Origin: Pseudochrobactrum kiredjianiae
GTDB taxonomy: Bacteria > Pseudomonadota > Alphaproteobacteria > Rhizobiales > Rhizobiaceae
Assembly: GCF_030362795.1 (NCBI RefSeq)
Contig: NZ_JAUCBM010000019.1
Span: forward strand, 1 to 40,995
Length of the DNA stretch: 40,995 nucleotides
Reading direction: 5' to 3'
A model generated the notes under the pieces. That model saw only the letters and a program-made list of their open reading frames with translations, did no database searches and had not been told where the DNA came from. Every line of letters begins with the position of its first letter. Position 1 is the stretch's first letter. Of the stretch, positions 33,216 to 40,761 are shown one piece after another. Position numbers and translations under genes: made by a program.

Positions 33216-34015
33216 TCTGTCTCGCATAGATGCAATTGCAGGTTCAGTGCCTGTATTTTATCTAGAATATGTGATGCAGGTGCTTTGTCGGTAATGATAG
33301 CATCAACACTATCCAGTCCGCCGAGCTTTACCAAAGCACGTTTGCCGAATTTGCTGCTATCAACGGCCAGTAATTTGTGTCTGGACTGATCGAGTGCTTT
33401 GGAAACTGCCGCCACTTCGGTGCGGTCATCATCACAAAGGTCACCGTCATCATCAACGCCACTAACCGAAATTACGGCGTAGTCGAATTTAAACCGGCTG
33501 ATGAAGTCCGGTGTATCTTCCTGAAAAATACCACCATCGACGGCGCGTACAAAGCCACCCGGAATAGCCAGTGCGAAGTCCGAATTTTCGCTGATCAGCG
33601 ATGCCACGCGCAGACTATAGGTGACTATTCGCAAGCCTTGACGGTTCTTGAGCAGTGCGGCTGCAATCGCCTCGCAAGTCGTGCCGGTATCAATAAAGAT
33701 TGTCGTGTTATCCGGAATTGTCTCTGCCACAAAAGCCGCGATGGCTTGTTTTTCTACCGCCTGATCGAGGCGGCGCTGGCGATACGTGCCGACATCCATC
33801 GGCGCGGCAATGGTTGCGCCACCGTGAATACGACGGACTTTGCCGGTGGTTTCGAGCGCCATAATATCCCGCCGTGCAGTCTGCATGGTGACAGAGCAAA
33901 GATGGGCGATTTCTTCAAGAGAAATATAGTGATTTTGTTCGAGATATTGCAGCAGAAACGCCTGACGATTGTCTTTTTTATTGCCGCCAGTTGATATTAC
34001 GTCGTCAAATCGCAT
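33197..34015 (-). CDS. DeoR/GlpR-family transcriptional repressor
   Basis: A 272-residue repressor. The N-terminal DeoR HTH reads FLLQYLEQNHYISLEEIAHL, then CSVTMQTARRDIMALETTGK and VRRIHGGA, and the C-terminal sugar-phosphate sensor domain has TIFIDTGTTCEAIAAAL and the KLLAVDSSKFGKRALVKLG tail typical of DeoR/GlpR proteins. ATG 34015 is preferred because AGAGGG lies six bases upstream; a GTG at 34033 would add six residues. It is divergent from the autotransporter gene, and two near-identical direct repeats in the shared promoter region are candidate operators. Its ligand is probably a phosphorylated sugar or polyol, as for the family. Confidence 0.9.
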   Translation of the reverse strand: MRFDDVISTGGNKKDNRQAFLLQYLEQNHYISLEEIAHLCSVTMQTARRDIMALETTGKVRRIHGGATIAAPMDVGTYRQRRLDQAVEKQAIAAFVAETIPDNTTIFIDTGTTCEAIAAALLKNRQGLRIVTYSLRVASLISENSDFALAIPGGFVRAVDGGIFQEDTPDFISRFKFDYAVISVSGVDDDGDLCDDDRTEVAAVSKALDQSRHKLLAVDSSKFGKRALVKLGGLDSVDAIITDKAPASHILDKIQALNLQLHLCETDDRHGS

Positions 34016-34100
34016 AGCGCGCCCTCTGTTCACATATTATTTCAAATAAAAAAATTTAAGCGTCAAGTGAATGATTTGATACACTCACAGGCTTTGTATA

Positions 34101-34141
34101 AAAACTGACATATACCTCGTCTAATGTACGAAAAGTGACAT
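34101..34141. promoter_or_regulatory. Direct repeats in the deoR/autotransporter promoter region
   Basis: AAAACTGACAT (34101-34111) and AAAAGTGACAT (34131-34141) differ at one base and their starts are exactly 30 bases apart, about three helical turns. They lie 35-75 bases before the autotransporter start. A weak promoter, TTGATA with TATAAA 15 bases later, lies directly upstream. DeoR-family proteins often bind repeated sites, so these are candidate operators. Confidence 0.45.
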
Positions 34142-34175
34142 TTGTTGTCTCAGCTCTTACTATCAGGATGATGTT

Positions 34176-37100
34176 ATGAAAAAGCAGCGGTCAGGCGCAG
34201 GACAGAAACGTAATTTGGGAGCAGGGGTGGCAGGCGCATTGTTGCTCGCGGCTCTGGGCACCCATGCACAGGCGGAAGAGGCAAAAGATAAGAGTTTCTC
34301 ACTGACCGTGATGGGCTTCAATATCTGGAATAACAACGTTAATTCCAAAATGTGGGATGCCGAGGCGAAAAAAAATGGCCAGCTGATTTATAATCAGACG
34401 ATGAAGGACCTGTTGCTCGGTGTTGCGCCTGATGTGCTGGTCTTACCGGAACTATATAACAACAGCGGCAAAAAGCTGGGCGATAAGAGCGTTGTTGACG
34501 CTCATGTGCAAAACACGCTGGATTTGTTGAATGCTAATCCTGACAAGCTCGGCAATTACGAGAAAATCAAAGATAATGATGACCGCGAAGGCAGCGGCAT
34601 GGTGATATCTGCCGGTCAGTCTGACTATCTCGGCGCAAATACAATTCGTATGAAGCCGGGCAACGGATTTCCGGATACAGTCATCACCGGGCGTCATTTC
34701 AATTATTATGACGAGCCCACCAATCGTATCAAACAGGCCAAAGAAGCCAATACGCTTGCGCAATCAACGGCCATTCCGACTATCCTTGTCGGTGATCTTA
34801 ATGCCGGAGATGTTTCCGAGCGTGGGTTGCTGAGCGTGGACGCGCAATTGCGTCTGATGAAGCAGGCTACAGGCAATAAACTATATAGCGACTTGTCTGC
34901 GGAATATCTTGAACTTGCAGATAAAACCAAATGGCGCGCGATCATTCAGGACGCGCATAAGGGGGTAAATATTGATACGCTTTCCTGGAACCAATGGGGT
35001 ACTGCACTGGAAAAAGCTTACAAAGCAGGCAAAGATATTGGTCTTGTTGATGAGACATATCCGGTAAAAAACAATCTGCCGGTGACGATGAATATTCTGA
35101 AGCAGCAGCATCAGTTGATTCAGTTAGACCGCAACCGCGAGCAATTTAACCCAAGTCAGGTCGGCGATGAACGCGCGACATGGACCAGTGATGGCGAAGA
35201 ATCCACCAATACTTGGGCAAGTTGGGATCGTGTGAATATTGATCATATTCTGGTGTCTCGCCCGTTTGCTAAATGGATTGAGATTGTTGATAACGGCAAA
35301 TGGTCAGGCACGCTTTCCAAGCCTGCGCTGTTGCCAAATGGCAATTCACTGTCTGATCATGATCCTATTGCGCAGGATTTGCGCTGGATCGGGCCAAAGC
35401 TGGAGACTTATAAAGACGGTGATGTGGAAAAGACCCGCATTGTCTGGGGCGCGGATGCTTCCGGTTTTGAAGCCAAGGGCAAAGAATTCTATCTGACCCG
35501 TAACAATAATCGCAATGATACCTATCTCGGGCAGATTGCGGATGAGAACGGCAATCCGATCCTGAAAGATCTGACGCAGGAAGAAAAACAGACACTGCTC
35601 GACTGCAAAACAACGGATGATCGTTTTGCGCAGGCTGTGAAGGATTATTGTATTGATAATCACGAGTTTATCGGCCAGACGCTGGTGACAGATGGCGGTA
35701 CGATTATCGTTGATGAAGATGCCGCTTTAGGCACTGCAAAAGCCGATCTTTATCTGGCTGATGGCGGGTTGAAGATTGCCGGACAGGCAATGAATGCACT
35801 GGACCGCAAACTTATTCTGAATGGTACTGGGCGCATTGATGTTGCTGATGCACAGAATGAACTACTGGTTAAGCAGGAGATCAGCGGCAGCGGTGGTTTG
35901 GTTAAACAGGGTGAGGGTACGCTTGTTCTGGGGCAGGCAAACAGCCATCAGGGCGGTACATTTGTAGAAAAGGGCATTTTAAGAGCAGATGTTGCCGGTG
36001 CTCTGGTTGATAACACAACGCTTGTTGTGAATGGCGGTAAGCTTGATCTCAATGGTCATGACCTGAAGGCATCTTCCCTGTCCGGTAAAGGCGGCAGTCT
36101 GGATTTGAATTCTGCTGCGCTGGAAATCAATCAGACACTGAATACCCGCTTTGACGGAACGATCGATGGTCAGGGTGATCTGACGAAGAACGGCACCGGT
36201 ATTTTGGTGCTGAATGGCAAAAACAGCTATCAAGGCACGACCACAGTCAATGGCGGTGGTTTGATCGTTGGTGATGCAGATCATAGGGATGCATCAGTAA
36301 GCGGTATTATCAAAGTCAGTAATGGCGCCTTCCTTGCCGGTTCAGGTATGCTGGGCGGTATTCATGTTGCTGCGGGTAGCGTTTTGGCTCCGGGCAACTC
36401 AATCGGAACGCTTAAAGCCTCCGGTGATCTGGTGATGGAAGCGGGCTCTTTGTATGAGGCAGAGATTAATCCGGACGGTACTTCGGATCTCATTCAGGTT
36501 GGTGCTGCGGCCATAATTGATGGTGCCAATGTCCATGTGGAAAAAGCAACCGGCAGCTACAAAGCCAATACCCGTTATACAATTCTGACTGCAGATGGCG
36601 GGATTACCGGTACTTTTGCAGATATGAGCCAGAACAAGCCGTTTATTGATCTGAATCTCGTTTATGATCCGAAAACGGTTTATCTGGATGCTTTGCGTAA
36701 CAGCACAAGTTTTGCCTCTGTTGCACAGACCGAAAACCAGCAGGCTGTCGCCAGTGCTGCTGAAGGGCTTGGCATCGGTAATGCCGTTTATGATGCTATT
36801 GCCGGACAGGATAGTGATGCAAATGCCCGTGTAGCATTTGATATGCTGTCAGGTGAAGTACATGCGTCTTCAAAAACCGCTCTGATCAACACAAGCAGTG
36901 ATCTGCGTAATGCCGCACAGGATCGTCTTCGCTCTGCCTTTGGTGATATCAATGCGCAAAAGGGCGCACAGGTTGTCTCGGCAAACGATGCGCCGGCTGC
37001 TCTTTGGGTGCAGAGTTTTGGTACTTGGACTGAGAACTCCTCAAACGGGAATGCTGCAAAACTCAGCCAGACAACAGGTGGTATTTTTGCCGGTTATGAT

Positions 37101-37814
37101 GCCGAGGTAGCAGAAAATCTGCGTCTTGGTGCTCTTGCCGGTTATAGCCGCACCAGCTTTGATGTTGATGATCGTGCTTCATCGGGTGAGAGCGACAATT
37201 ATCATCTGGGTCTTTATGGCGGATCTCACTGGGGTAATACAGCGCTGAGCGGTGGTATTGCCTATAGCTGGCATTCGGTTGATACCAGCCGTTCGGTTTT
37301 CTTCCCTGATTTCTCTGAAAAGCTGACTGCTGATTATAATGCAGGCACAGTTCAGGCCTTTGGTGAGTTGAGCCATAAGTTGAAAACTAGCAATGCTGTT
37401 TTTGAACCATTTGCCAATCTGGCTTATGTATCGCTGAAGACGGATGGCTTTACTGAAACCGGTGGTCAGGCTGCTCTGACAATCGACAGGGACAGAATGA
37501 GCACGGTTTTCACGACTTTGGGTATTCGCGGGGCTACAGAAATGATGTTCGGTAATGTTAAGACCGAGCTGAACGGTACGCTGGGCTGGCAACATGCCTT
37601 TAATGATGTGGACTCTGTCACTCGTGCATCTTTTAGCAATGGCTCTGCCTTTGATATTTCCGGTGTTCCTGTTGCTAAGGACACGGCATTGGTGCAAGCC
37701 GGTTTCGATATTAAAGCCAGTGAAACAGCAACATTCGGTATCAGCTATCGCGGCCAGTTTGGCTCAGGTTTCCAGAGCAATTCTGTCAACGCCAAGCTGG
37801 GTATCAAATTCTGA
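34176..37814 (+). CDS. Autotransporter with endonuclease/exonuclease/phosphatase-like passenger
   Basis: A 1212-residue type Va autotransporter. Signal peptide: a basic start, then GAGVAGALLLAALGTHAQA. Residues ~42-405 form an EEP (DNase I/sphingomyelinase-like) domain with the expected metal and catalytic residues visible: Asn49 (MGFNIWN), Glu92 (LVLPELY), His174 (TGRHFNYYD), Asp207 and Asn209 (LVGDLNAGD), Asp356 (RVNIDHILVS) and Asp394/His395 (SLSDHDPIA). Residues ~565-700 hold two autotransporter-associated (PATR) repeats (SGSGGLVKQGEGTLVLGQ; GQGDLTKNGTGILVLNG), followed by VLAPGNSIGTL and a C-terminal barrel (~943-1212) ending in LGIKF. AGGA precedes the ATG. It should display or release a phosphodiesterase, nuclease or phospholipase at the cell surface; the substrate is unknown. 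A DeoR regulator is divergent; a strong terminator follows. Confidence 0.9.
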   Translation: MKKQRSGAGQKRNLGAGVAGALLLAALGTHAQAEEAKDKSFSLTVMGFNIWNNNVNSKMWDAEAKKNGQLIYNQTMKDLLLGVAPDVLVLPELYNNSGKKLGDKSVVDAHVQNTLDLLNANPDKLGNYEKIKDNDDREGSGMVISAGQSDYLGANTIRMKPGNGFPDTVITGRHFNYYDEPTNRIKQAKEANTLAQSTAIPTILVGDLNAGDVSERGLLSVDAQLRLMKQATGNKLYSDLSAEYLELADKTKWRAIIQDAHKGVNIDTLSWNQWGTALEKAYKAGKDIGLVDETYPVKNNLPVTMNILKQQHQLIQLDRNREQFNPSQVGDERATWTSDGEESTNTWASWDRVNIDHILVSRPFAKWIEIVDNGKWSGTLSKPALLPNGNSLSDHDPIAQDLRWIGPKLETYKDGDVEKTRIVWGADASGFEAKGKEFYLTRNNNRNDTYLGQIADENGNPILKDLTQEEKQTLLDCKTTDDRFAQAVKDYCIDNHEFIGQTLVTDGGTIIVDEDAALGTAKADLYLADGGLKIAGQAMNALDRKLILNGTGRIDVADAQNELLVKQEISGSGGLVKQGEGTLVLGQANSHQGGTFVEKGILRADVAGALVDNTTLVVNGGKLDLNGHDLKASSLSGKGGSLDLNSAALEINQTLNTRFDGTIDGQGDLTKNGTGILVLNGKNSYQGTTTVNGGGLIVGDADHRDASVSGIIKVSNGAFLAGSGMLGGIHVAAGSVLAPGNSIGTLKASGDLVMEAGSLYEAEINPDGTSDLIQVGAAAIIDGANVHVEKATGSYKANTRYTILTADGGITGTFADMSQNKPFIDLNLVYDPKTVYLDALRNSTSFASVAQTENQQAVASAAEGLGIGNAVYDAIAGQDSDANARVAFDMLSGEVHASSKTALINTSSDLRNAAQDRLRSAFGDINAQKGAQVVSANDAPAALWVQSFGTWTENSSNGNAAKLSQTTGGIFAGYDAEVAENLRLGALAGYSRTSFDVDDRASSGESDNYHLGLYGGSHWGNTALSGGIAYSWHSVDTSRSVFFPDFSEKLTADYNAGTVQAFGELSHKLKTSNAVFEPFANLAYVSLKTDGFTETGGQAALTIDRDRMSTVFTTLGIRGATEMMFGNVKTELNGTLGWQHAFNDVDSVTRASFSNGSAFDISGVPVAKDTALVQAGFDIKASETATFGISYRGQFGSGFQSNSVNAKLGIKF

Positions 37815-37833
37815 TCTGACATGACTTTAAAGA

Positions 37834-37873
37834 ACAAAACCGCCCGCTTGTCGAAACAAGCGGGCGGTTTTGT
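37834..37873 (+). terminator. Strong rho-independent terminator of the autotransporter gene
   Basis: An 18-base arm (37834-37851, ACAAAACCGCCCGCTTGT) pairs without mismatch with 37856-37873 around a four-base CGAA loop and continues into ATTTTAG. It begins 19 bases after the stop codon. Confidence 0.9.
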
Positions 37874-37891
37874 ATTTTAGGTGGGAATGAC

Positions 37892-37933
37892 TAGAGCGCC
37901 GTGTGCCAGACTTGGCACACAAAGGTCGCTCTA
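37892..37933. repeat. Nested palindrome, TAGAGCG type
   Basis: TAGAGCG (37892-37898) pairs with CGCTCTA (37927-37933) and encloses a second perfect pair, GTGTGCCA (37901-37908) with TGGCACAC (37913-37920). It is the first of four palindromic elements between the autotransporter terminator and the next gene, in a 360-base non-coding interval. Confidence 0.65.
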
Positions 37934-37945
37934 ACACTTTAAAAT

Positions 37946-37996
37946 TAGAGCATAATTTTACCTTAAACTGATCCAAGTTTAAGGAATTATGCTCTA
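37946..37996. repeat. Nested palindrome, TAGAGCAT type
   Basis: TAGAGCATAATT (37946-37957) pairs with AATTATGCTCTA (37985-37996), enclosing CCTTAAAC (37961-37968) with GTTTAAGG (37977-37984). The outer ends and the inner CCTTAAA match the element after fbpC at 15848-15893, showing that these belong to one repeat family. Confidence 0.7.
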
Positions 37997-37998
37997 GG

Positions 37999-38046
37999 GC
38001 ATGTCGCAGCAAAATGGGATCATGGTGCGTCCGCGAGCATGCGACA
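37999..38046. repeat. Degenerate GCATGTC-type palindrome
   Basis: TGTCGCA (38002-38008) pairs with TGCGACA (38040-38046). The left part GCATGTC and the AAAATGGGATC core resemble the element at 15790-15834 in diverged form. It directly follows the TAGAGCAT element, so both loci contain the same two repeat types side by side. Confidence 0.45.
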
Positions 38047-38059
38047 ATTAGAAGAATCT

Positions 38060-38099
38060 AGAGCGAGCGTCATGGGCGAGGTTAAACGCGACACGCTCT
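38060..38099. repeat. Palindrome, AGAGCG type
   Basis: AGAGCG (38060-38065) pairs with CGCTCT (38094-38099), with partial pairing inside. It is the fourth element of the cluster and lies 75 bases before the small membrane protein gene. Confidence 0.45.
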
Positions 38100-38174
38100 G
38101 GTCTTGTGCCGGAGGATAATGCATGACATGACGGAGTTACCCGGCACTATCTTGCATTCACGCGGAATTCTCGA

Positions 38175-38498
38175 ATGATTATGCTTTTCATATTTCCGGT
38201 GACATTATTGGCGGCATGTCTTTGCGGACTTGCTGATGCAATGCGTTTCCGGTCTGTTTTGAAAATACGGCCGGTTATTCTCATAGTGCTGTTCGGGCAG
38301 ATTTTTGCTTATGTGCTCGCTTTATGGATGCTCTCTCTCGATCCGTATTTTGACGATGACGGCACTCTCACCCATATTGAAGGTCATCAGCTCTGGTTCT
38401 GGGCGTTGGAAATTGGTGGCTGGTTTGCCGTTGTTTTGGTGCCGGCCCTGCTGGCTACTCTTTTTCTTTTGCAAAAAGCTCTGCGGACGATCCGGTAA
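38175..38498 (+). CDS. Small hypothetical membrane protein
   Basis: A 107-residue protein with three probable membrane segments (MIMLFIFPVTLLAACLCGLA, RPVILIVLFGQIFAYVLALW and EIGGWFAVVLVPALLATLFL) and an acidic loop (SLDPYFDDDGTLTHIEGHQL). GGAA lies about 9 bases before the ATG. I do not recognise the family. The hydrophobicity pattern is regular enough to suggest a real gene rather than a chance frame. It lies between the palindrome cluster and the ABC-F gene, 88 bases upstream of the latter. Confidence 0.6.
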   Translation: MIMLFIFPVTLLAACLCGLADAMRFRSVLKIRPVILIVLFGQIFAYVLALWMLSLDPYFDDDGTLTHIEGHQLWFWALEIGGWFAVVLVPALLATLFLLQKALRTIR

Positions 38499-38586
38499 AA
38501 CAACCCCGCACTTTGTACTTGTATGAGGTGACAGCGCGCCTAAGGCATGGCATAGGAGCCTGACTAATCAAAAGGCCTCTTCATTC

Positions 38587-40209
38587 ATGATCCGTATCGA
38601 CAATATCAGCAAATCCAACAGCCACCGTATTTTGTTTATCGAAGCGTCCGCCGCTTTGAATCGTGGTGAAAAAATCGGTCTCGTCGGGCCGAATGGTGCC
38701 GGTAAGACCACTCTGTTTCGTATGGTTACCGGTGAGGAACAGCCGGATGAGGGGCAGGTTACGGTCGAGAAGGGCGTAACTGTTGGCTATTTCGATCAGA
38801 ATGTCGGCGAAATGGGTGGACGTACCGCCGTTGCGGAAGTCATGGATGGTGCAGGCCCTGTCAGTATTGTTGCTGCGGAATTGCGTGAGCTTGAAGCTGC
38901 CATGTGCGATCCGGATCGTATGAATGAGATGGATGCGATCATTGAGCGTTACGGTGAAGTTCAGGCGCGCTATGAAGAACTGGACGGCTACGGACTGGAT
39001 GGTCGTGCGCGGGAAGTGCTGGCAGGACTGAGTTTCACGCAGGAAATGATGGACGGCGATGTCGGCAAACTGTCCGGCGGCTGGAAAATGCGTGTGGCAC
39101 TTGCCCGTATTTTGCTGATGCGTCCTGATGTAATGCTGCTCGATGAACCTTCCAACCATCTTGATCTTGAAAGTCTGATCTGGCTGGAAAGTTTCCTCAA
39201 GACCTATGACGGCGCATTGCTGATGACGTCGCATGACCGCGAATTTATGAACCGGATTGTCTCTAAGATTATCGAAATCGATGGTGGTAATCTTACAACC
39301 TATTCCGGCGATTATGCGTTTTATGAAGGCCAGCGTGCGCTGAATGAAAAGCATCAGCAGGCACAGTTTGAGCGCCAGCAGGCAATGCTAGCCAAAGAGA
39401 TTAAATTTATCGAGCGTTTCAAGGCGCGTGCTTCCCACGCTTCACAGGTGCAAAGCCGTGTGAAAAAACTAGAAAAGATTGATCGGGTAGAGCCGCCGCG
39501 CCGCCGCCAGACTGTTGCTTTTGAATTTGCCGCGCCACCGCGCTCCGGTGAAGATGTGGTCAACTTGAAGGGCGTCAGCAAAGCCTATGGTAGCCGTACA
39601 ATCTATGACGGTTTAGATTTCATGGTGCGTCGGCGTGAGCGTTGGTGCATTATGGGTATTAATGGGGCGGGCAAATCGACTTTGCTCAAGCTGGTTACGG
39701 GCACAACTGAGGCCGATAATGGCATTGTAACGCTTGGTGCCAGCGTCAAGCTTGGCTATTTCGCCCAGCATGCGATGGATATCCTTGAAGGCGACAGCAC
39801 TATTCTCGAATGGTTGGAACAGCGCTTTCCAAAAGCGGGGCAGGCACCTTTACGCGCATTGGCCGGCTGTTTTGGTTTTTCTGGTGACGATATTGAAAAG
39901 AAATGCCGGGTTCTTTCCGGTGGTGAAAAGGCGCGTCTGGTCATGGCGGCTATGTTGTTTGATCCGCCGAACTTCCTTGTGCTGGACGAGCCTACCAACC
40001 ATCTTGATCTCGATACCAAAGAAATGCTGATTAAAGCGCTCTCAGCTTATGAAGGAACAATGCTGTTCGTTTCGCATGATAGACATTTTCTGTCCGCGCT
40101 TTCAAACCGTGTTCTTGAACTGACACCGGACGGTATTCACAAATATGGCGGCGGTTATACAGAATATGTAGAGAGCACGGGGCAGGAAGCACCGGGTTTA
40201 CATGGTTAA
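38587..40209 (+). CDS. ABC-F family ATP-binding protein
   Basis: A 540-residue cytoplasmic protein with two ABC domains and no membrane segments, typical of ribosome-associated ABC-F proteins (YbiT/Uup/EttA group). Domain 1: Walker A GPNGAGKTT, signature LSGGWKMRVALARIL, Walker B VMLLDEPSNHLD. Between the domains is the linker helix pair (EKHQQAQFERQQAMLAKEIK and FKARASHASQVQSRVKKLEK). Domain 2: Walker A GINGAGKST, signature LSGGEKARLVMAAML, Walker B FLVLDEPTNHLD. The closest match by eye is the YbiT-like subgroup, whose exact role in translation is not settled; resistance-type ABC-F function is less likely. A strong terminator follows. Confidence 0.92.
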   Translation: MIRIDNISKSNSHRILFIEASAALNRGEKIGLVGPNGAGKTTLFRMVTGEEQPDEGQVTVEKGVTVGYFDQNVGEMGGRTAVAEVMDGAGPVSIVAAELRELEAAMCDPDRMNEMDAIIERYGEVQARYEELDGYGLDGRAREVLAGLSFTQEMMDGDVGKLSGGWKMRVALARILLMRPDVMLLDEPSNHLDLESLIWLESFLKTYDGALLMTSHDREFMNRIVSKIIEIDGGNLTTYSGDYAFYEGQRALNEKHQQAQFERQQAMLAKEIKFIERFKARASHASQVQSRVKKLEKIDRVEPPRRRQTVAFEFAAPPRSGEDVVNLKGVSKAYGSRTIYDGLDFMVRRRERWCIMGINGAGKSTLLKLVTGTTEADNGIVTLGASVKLGYFAQHAMDILEGDSTILEWLEQRFPKAGQAPLRALAGCFGFSGDDIEKKCRVLSGGEKARLVMAAMLFDPPNFLVLDEPTNHLDLDTKEMLIKALSAYEGTMLFVSHDRHFLSALSNRVLELTPDGIHKYGGGYTEYVESTGQEAPGLHG

Positions 40210-40216
40210 AGTGATA

Positions 40217-40250
40217 AAGCCTCCCGAAAATGCTTTCGGGAGGCTTCTTT
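40217..40250. terminator. Bidirectional rho-independent terminator
   Basis: AAGCCTCCCGAAA (40217-40229) pairs perfectly with TTTCGGGAGGCTT (40234-40246) around an ATGC loop, followed by CTTTAT on the plus strand. It separates the convergent ABC-F and deformylase-like genes and can serve both. Confidence 0.88.
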
Positions 40251-40263
40251 ATAAGTAGTGCGT

Positions 40264-40761
40264 TTAGCGGCGCTGTAATTTCTCGTAGCGTTTGATCAGG
40301 CGATCTCGTTTTAAGCGGGAGAGACGCTGAATCCAGAAGATGCCATTCAGTTGGTCAATTTCATGCTGATGGCAGACAGCAAGCAGTCCGTCGGACTCTT
40401 CTATATGTTCCGCACCGTTCAAATCCTGATAGCGAATACGGATACGGGCGTGGCGCTCAACTTCTTCCACAACACCGGGCATTGAAACGCTGCCTTCCGA
40501 ATGTTTGATTGTCTCATCCGAGGCCCAGATAATCTCCGGATTGATATAGATTTTCCCGCCGTCTTCTACGGATAGTTCCAGAACAACGACACGTTTCCCA
40601 ATACCGATATGCGAAGCAGTGATGCCGATACCGGGAGCAGCACGCATCGTATCCAGCATATCATTTGTGAGCTTGCGTAAATCCTCATCGAAAATCGTGA
40701 CAGTTTCAGCAATCTCACGCAGGCGTTGATCGGGGTAAGGAACAATCGGGCAGACGGTCAT
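40264..40761 (-). CDS. Peptide-deformylase-like protein with altered metal site
   Basis: A 165-residue protein of the peptide deformylase fold (MTVCPIVPYPDQRLREIAET, IYINPEIIW). In true deformylases the Fe2+/Zn2+ is held by Cys in EGCLS and by both His of HExxH. Here the codons give EGSVS (Ser91 for Cys) and HEIDQ (Gln137 for the second His); only His133 and Glu134 remain. The first motif, normally GxGLAAxQ, is GIGITASHI, lacking the usual Gln. It is therefore unlikely to deformylate nascent proteins in the standard way. Deformylase-like paralogs with lost ligands are known in Alphaproteobacteria beside a normal def gene, which would lie outside this window. Confidence 0.88.
   Translation of the reverse strand: MTVCPIVPYPDQRLREIAETVTIFDEDLRKLTNDMLDTMRAAPGIGITASHIGIGKRVVVLELSVEDGGKIYINPEIIWASDETIKHSEGSVSMPGVVEEVERHARIRIRYQDLNGAEHIEESDGLLAVCHQHEIDQLNGIFWIQRLSRLKRDRLIKRYEKLQRR

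Noticed and set aside
37834-38099. Clustered inverted repeats considered as a CRISPR array
   Set aside because: The elements are different palindromes without constant direct repeats or uniform spacers, and no cas gene is present.
38581-39354. 257-residue minus-strand frame opposite the ABC-F gene
   Set aside because: Antisense to the first ABC domain; no motif found.
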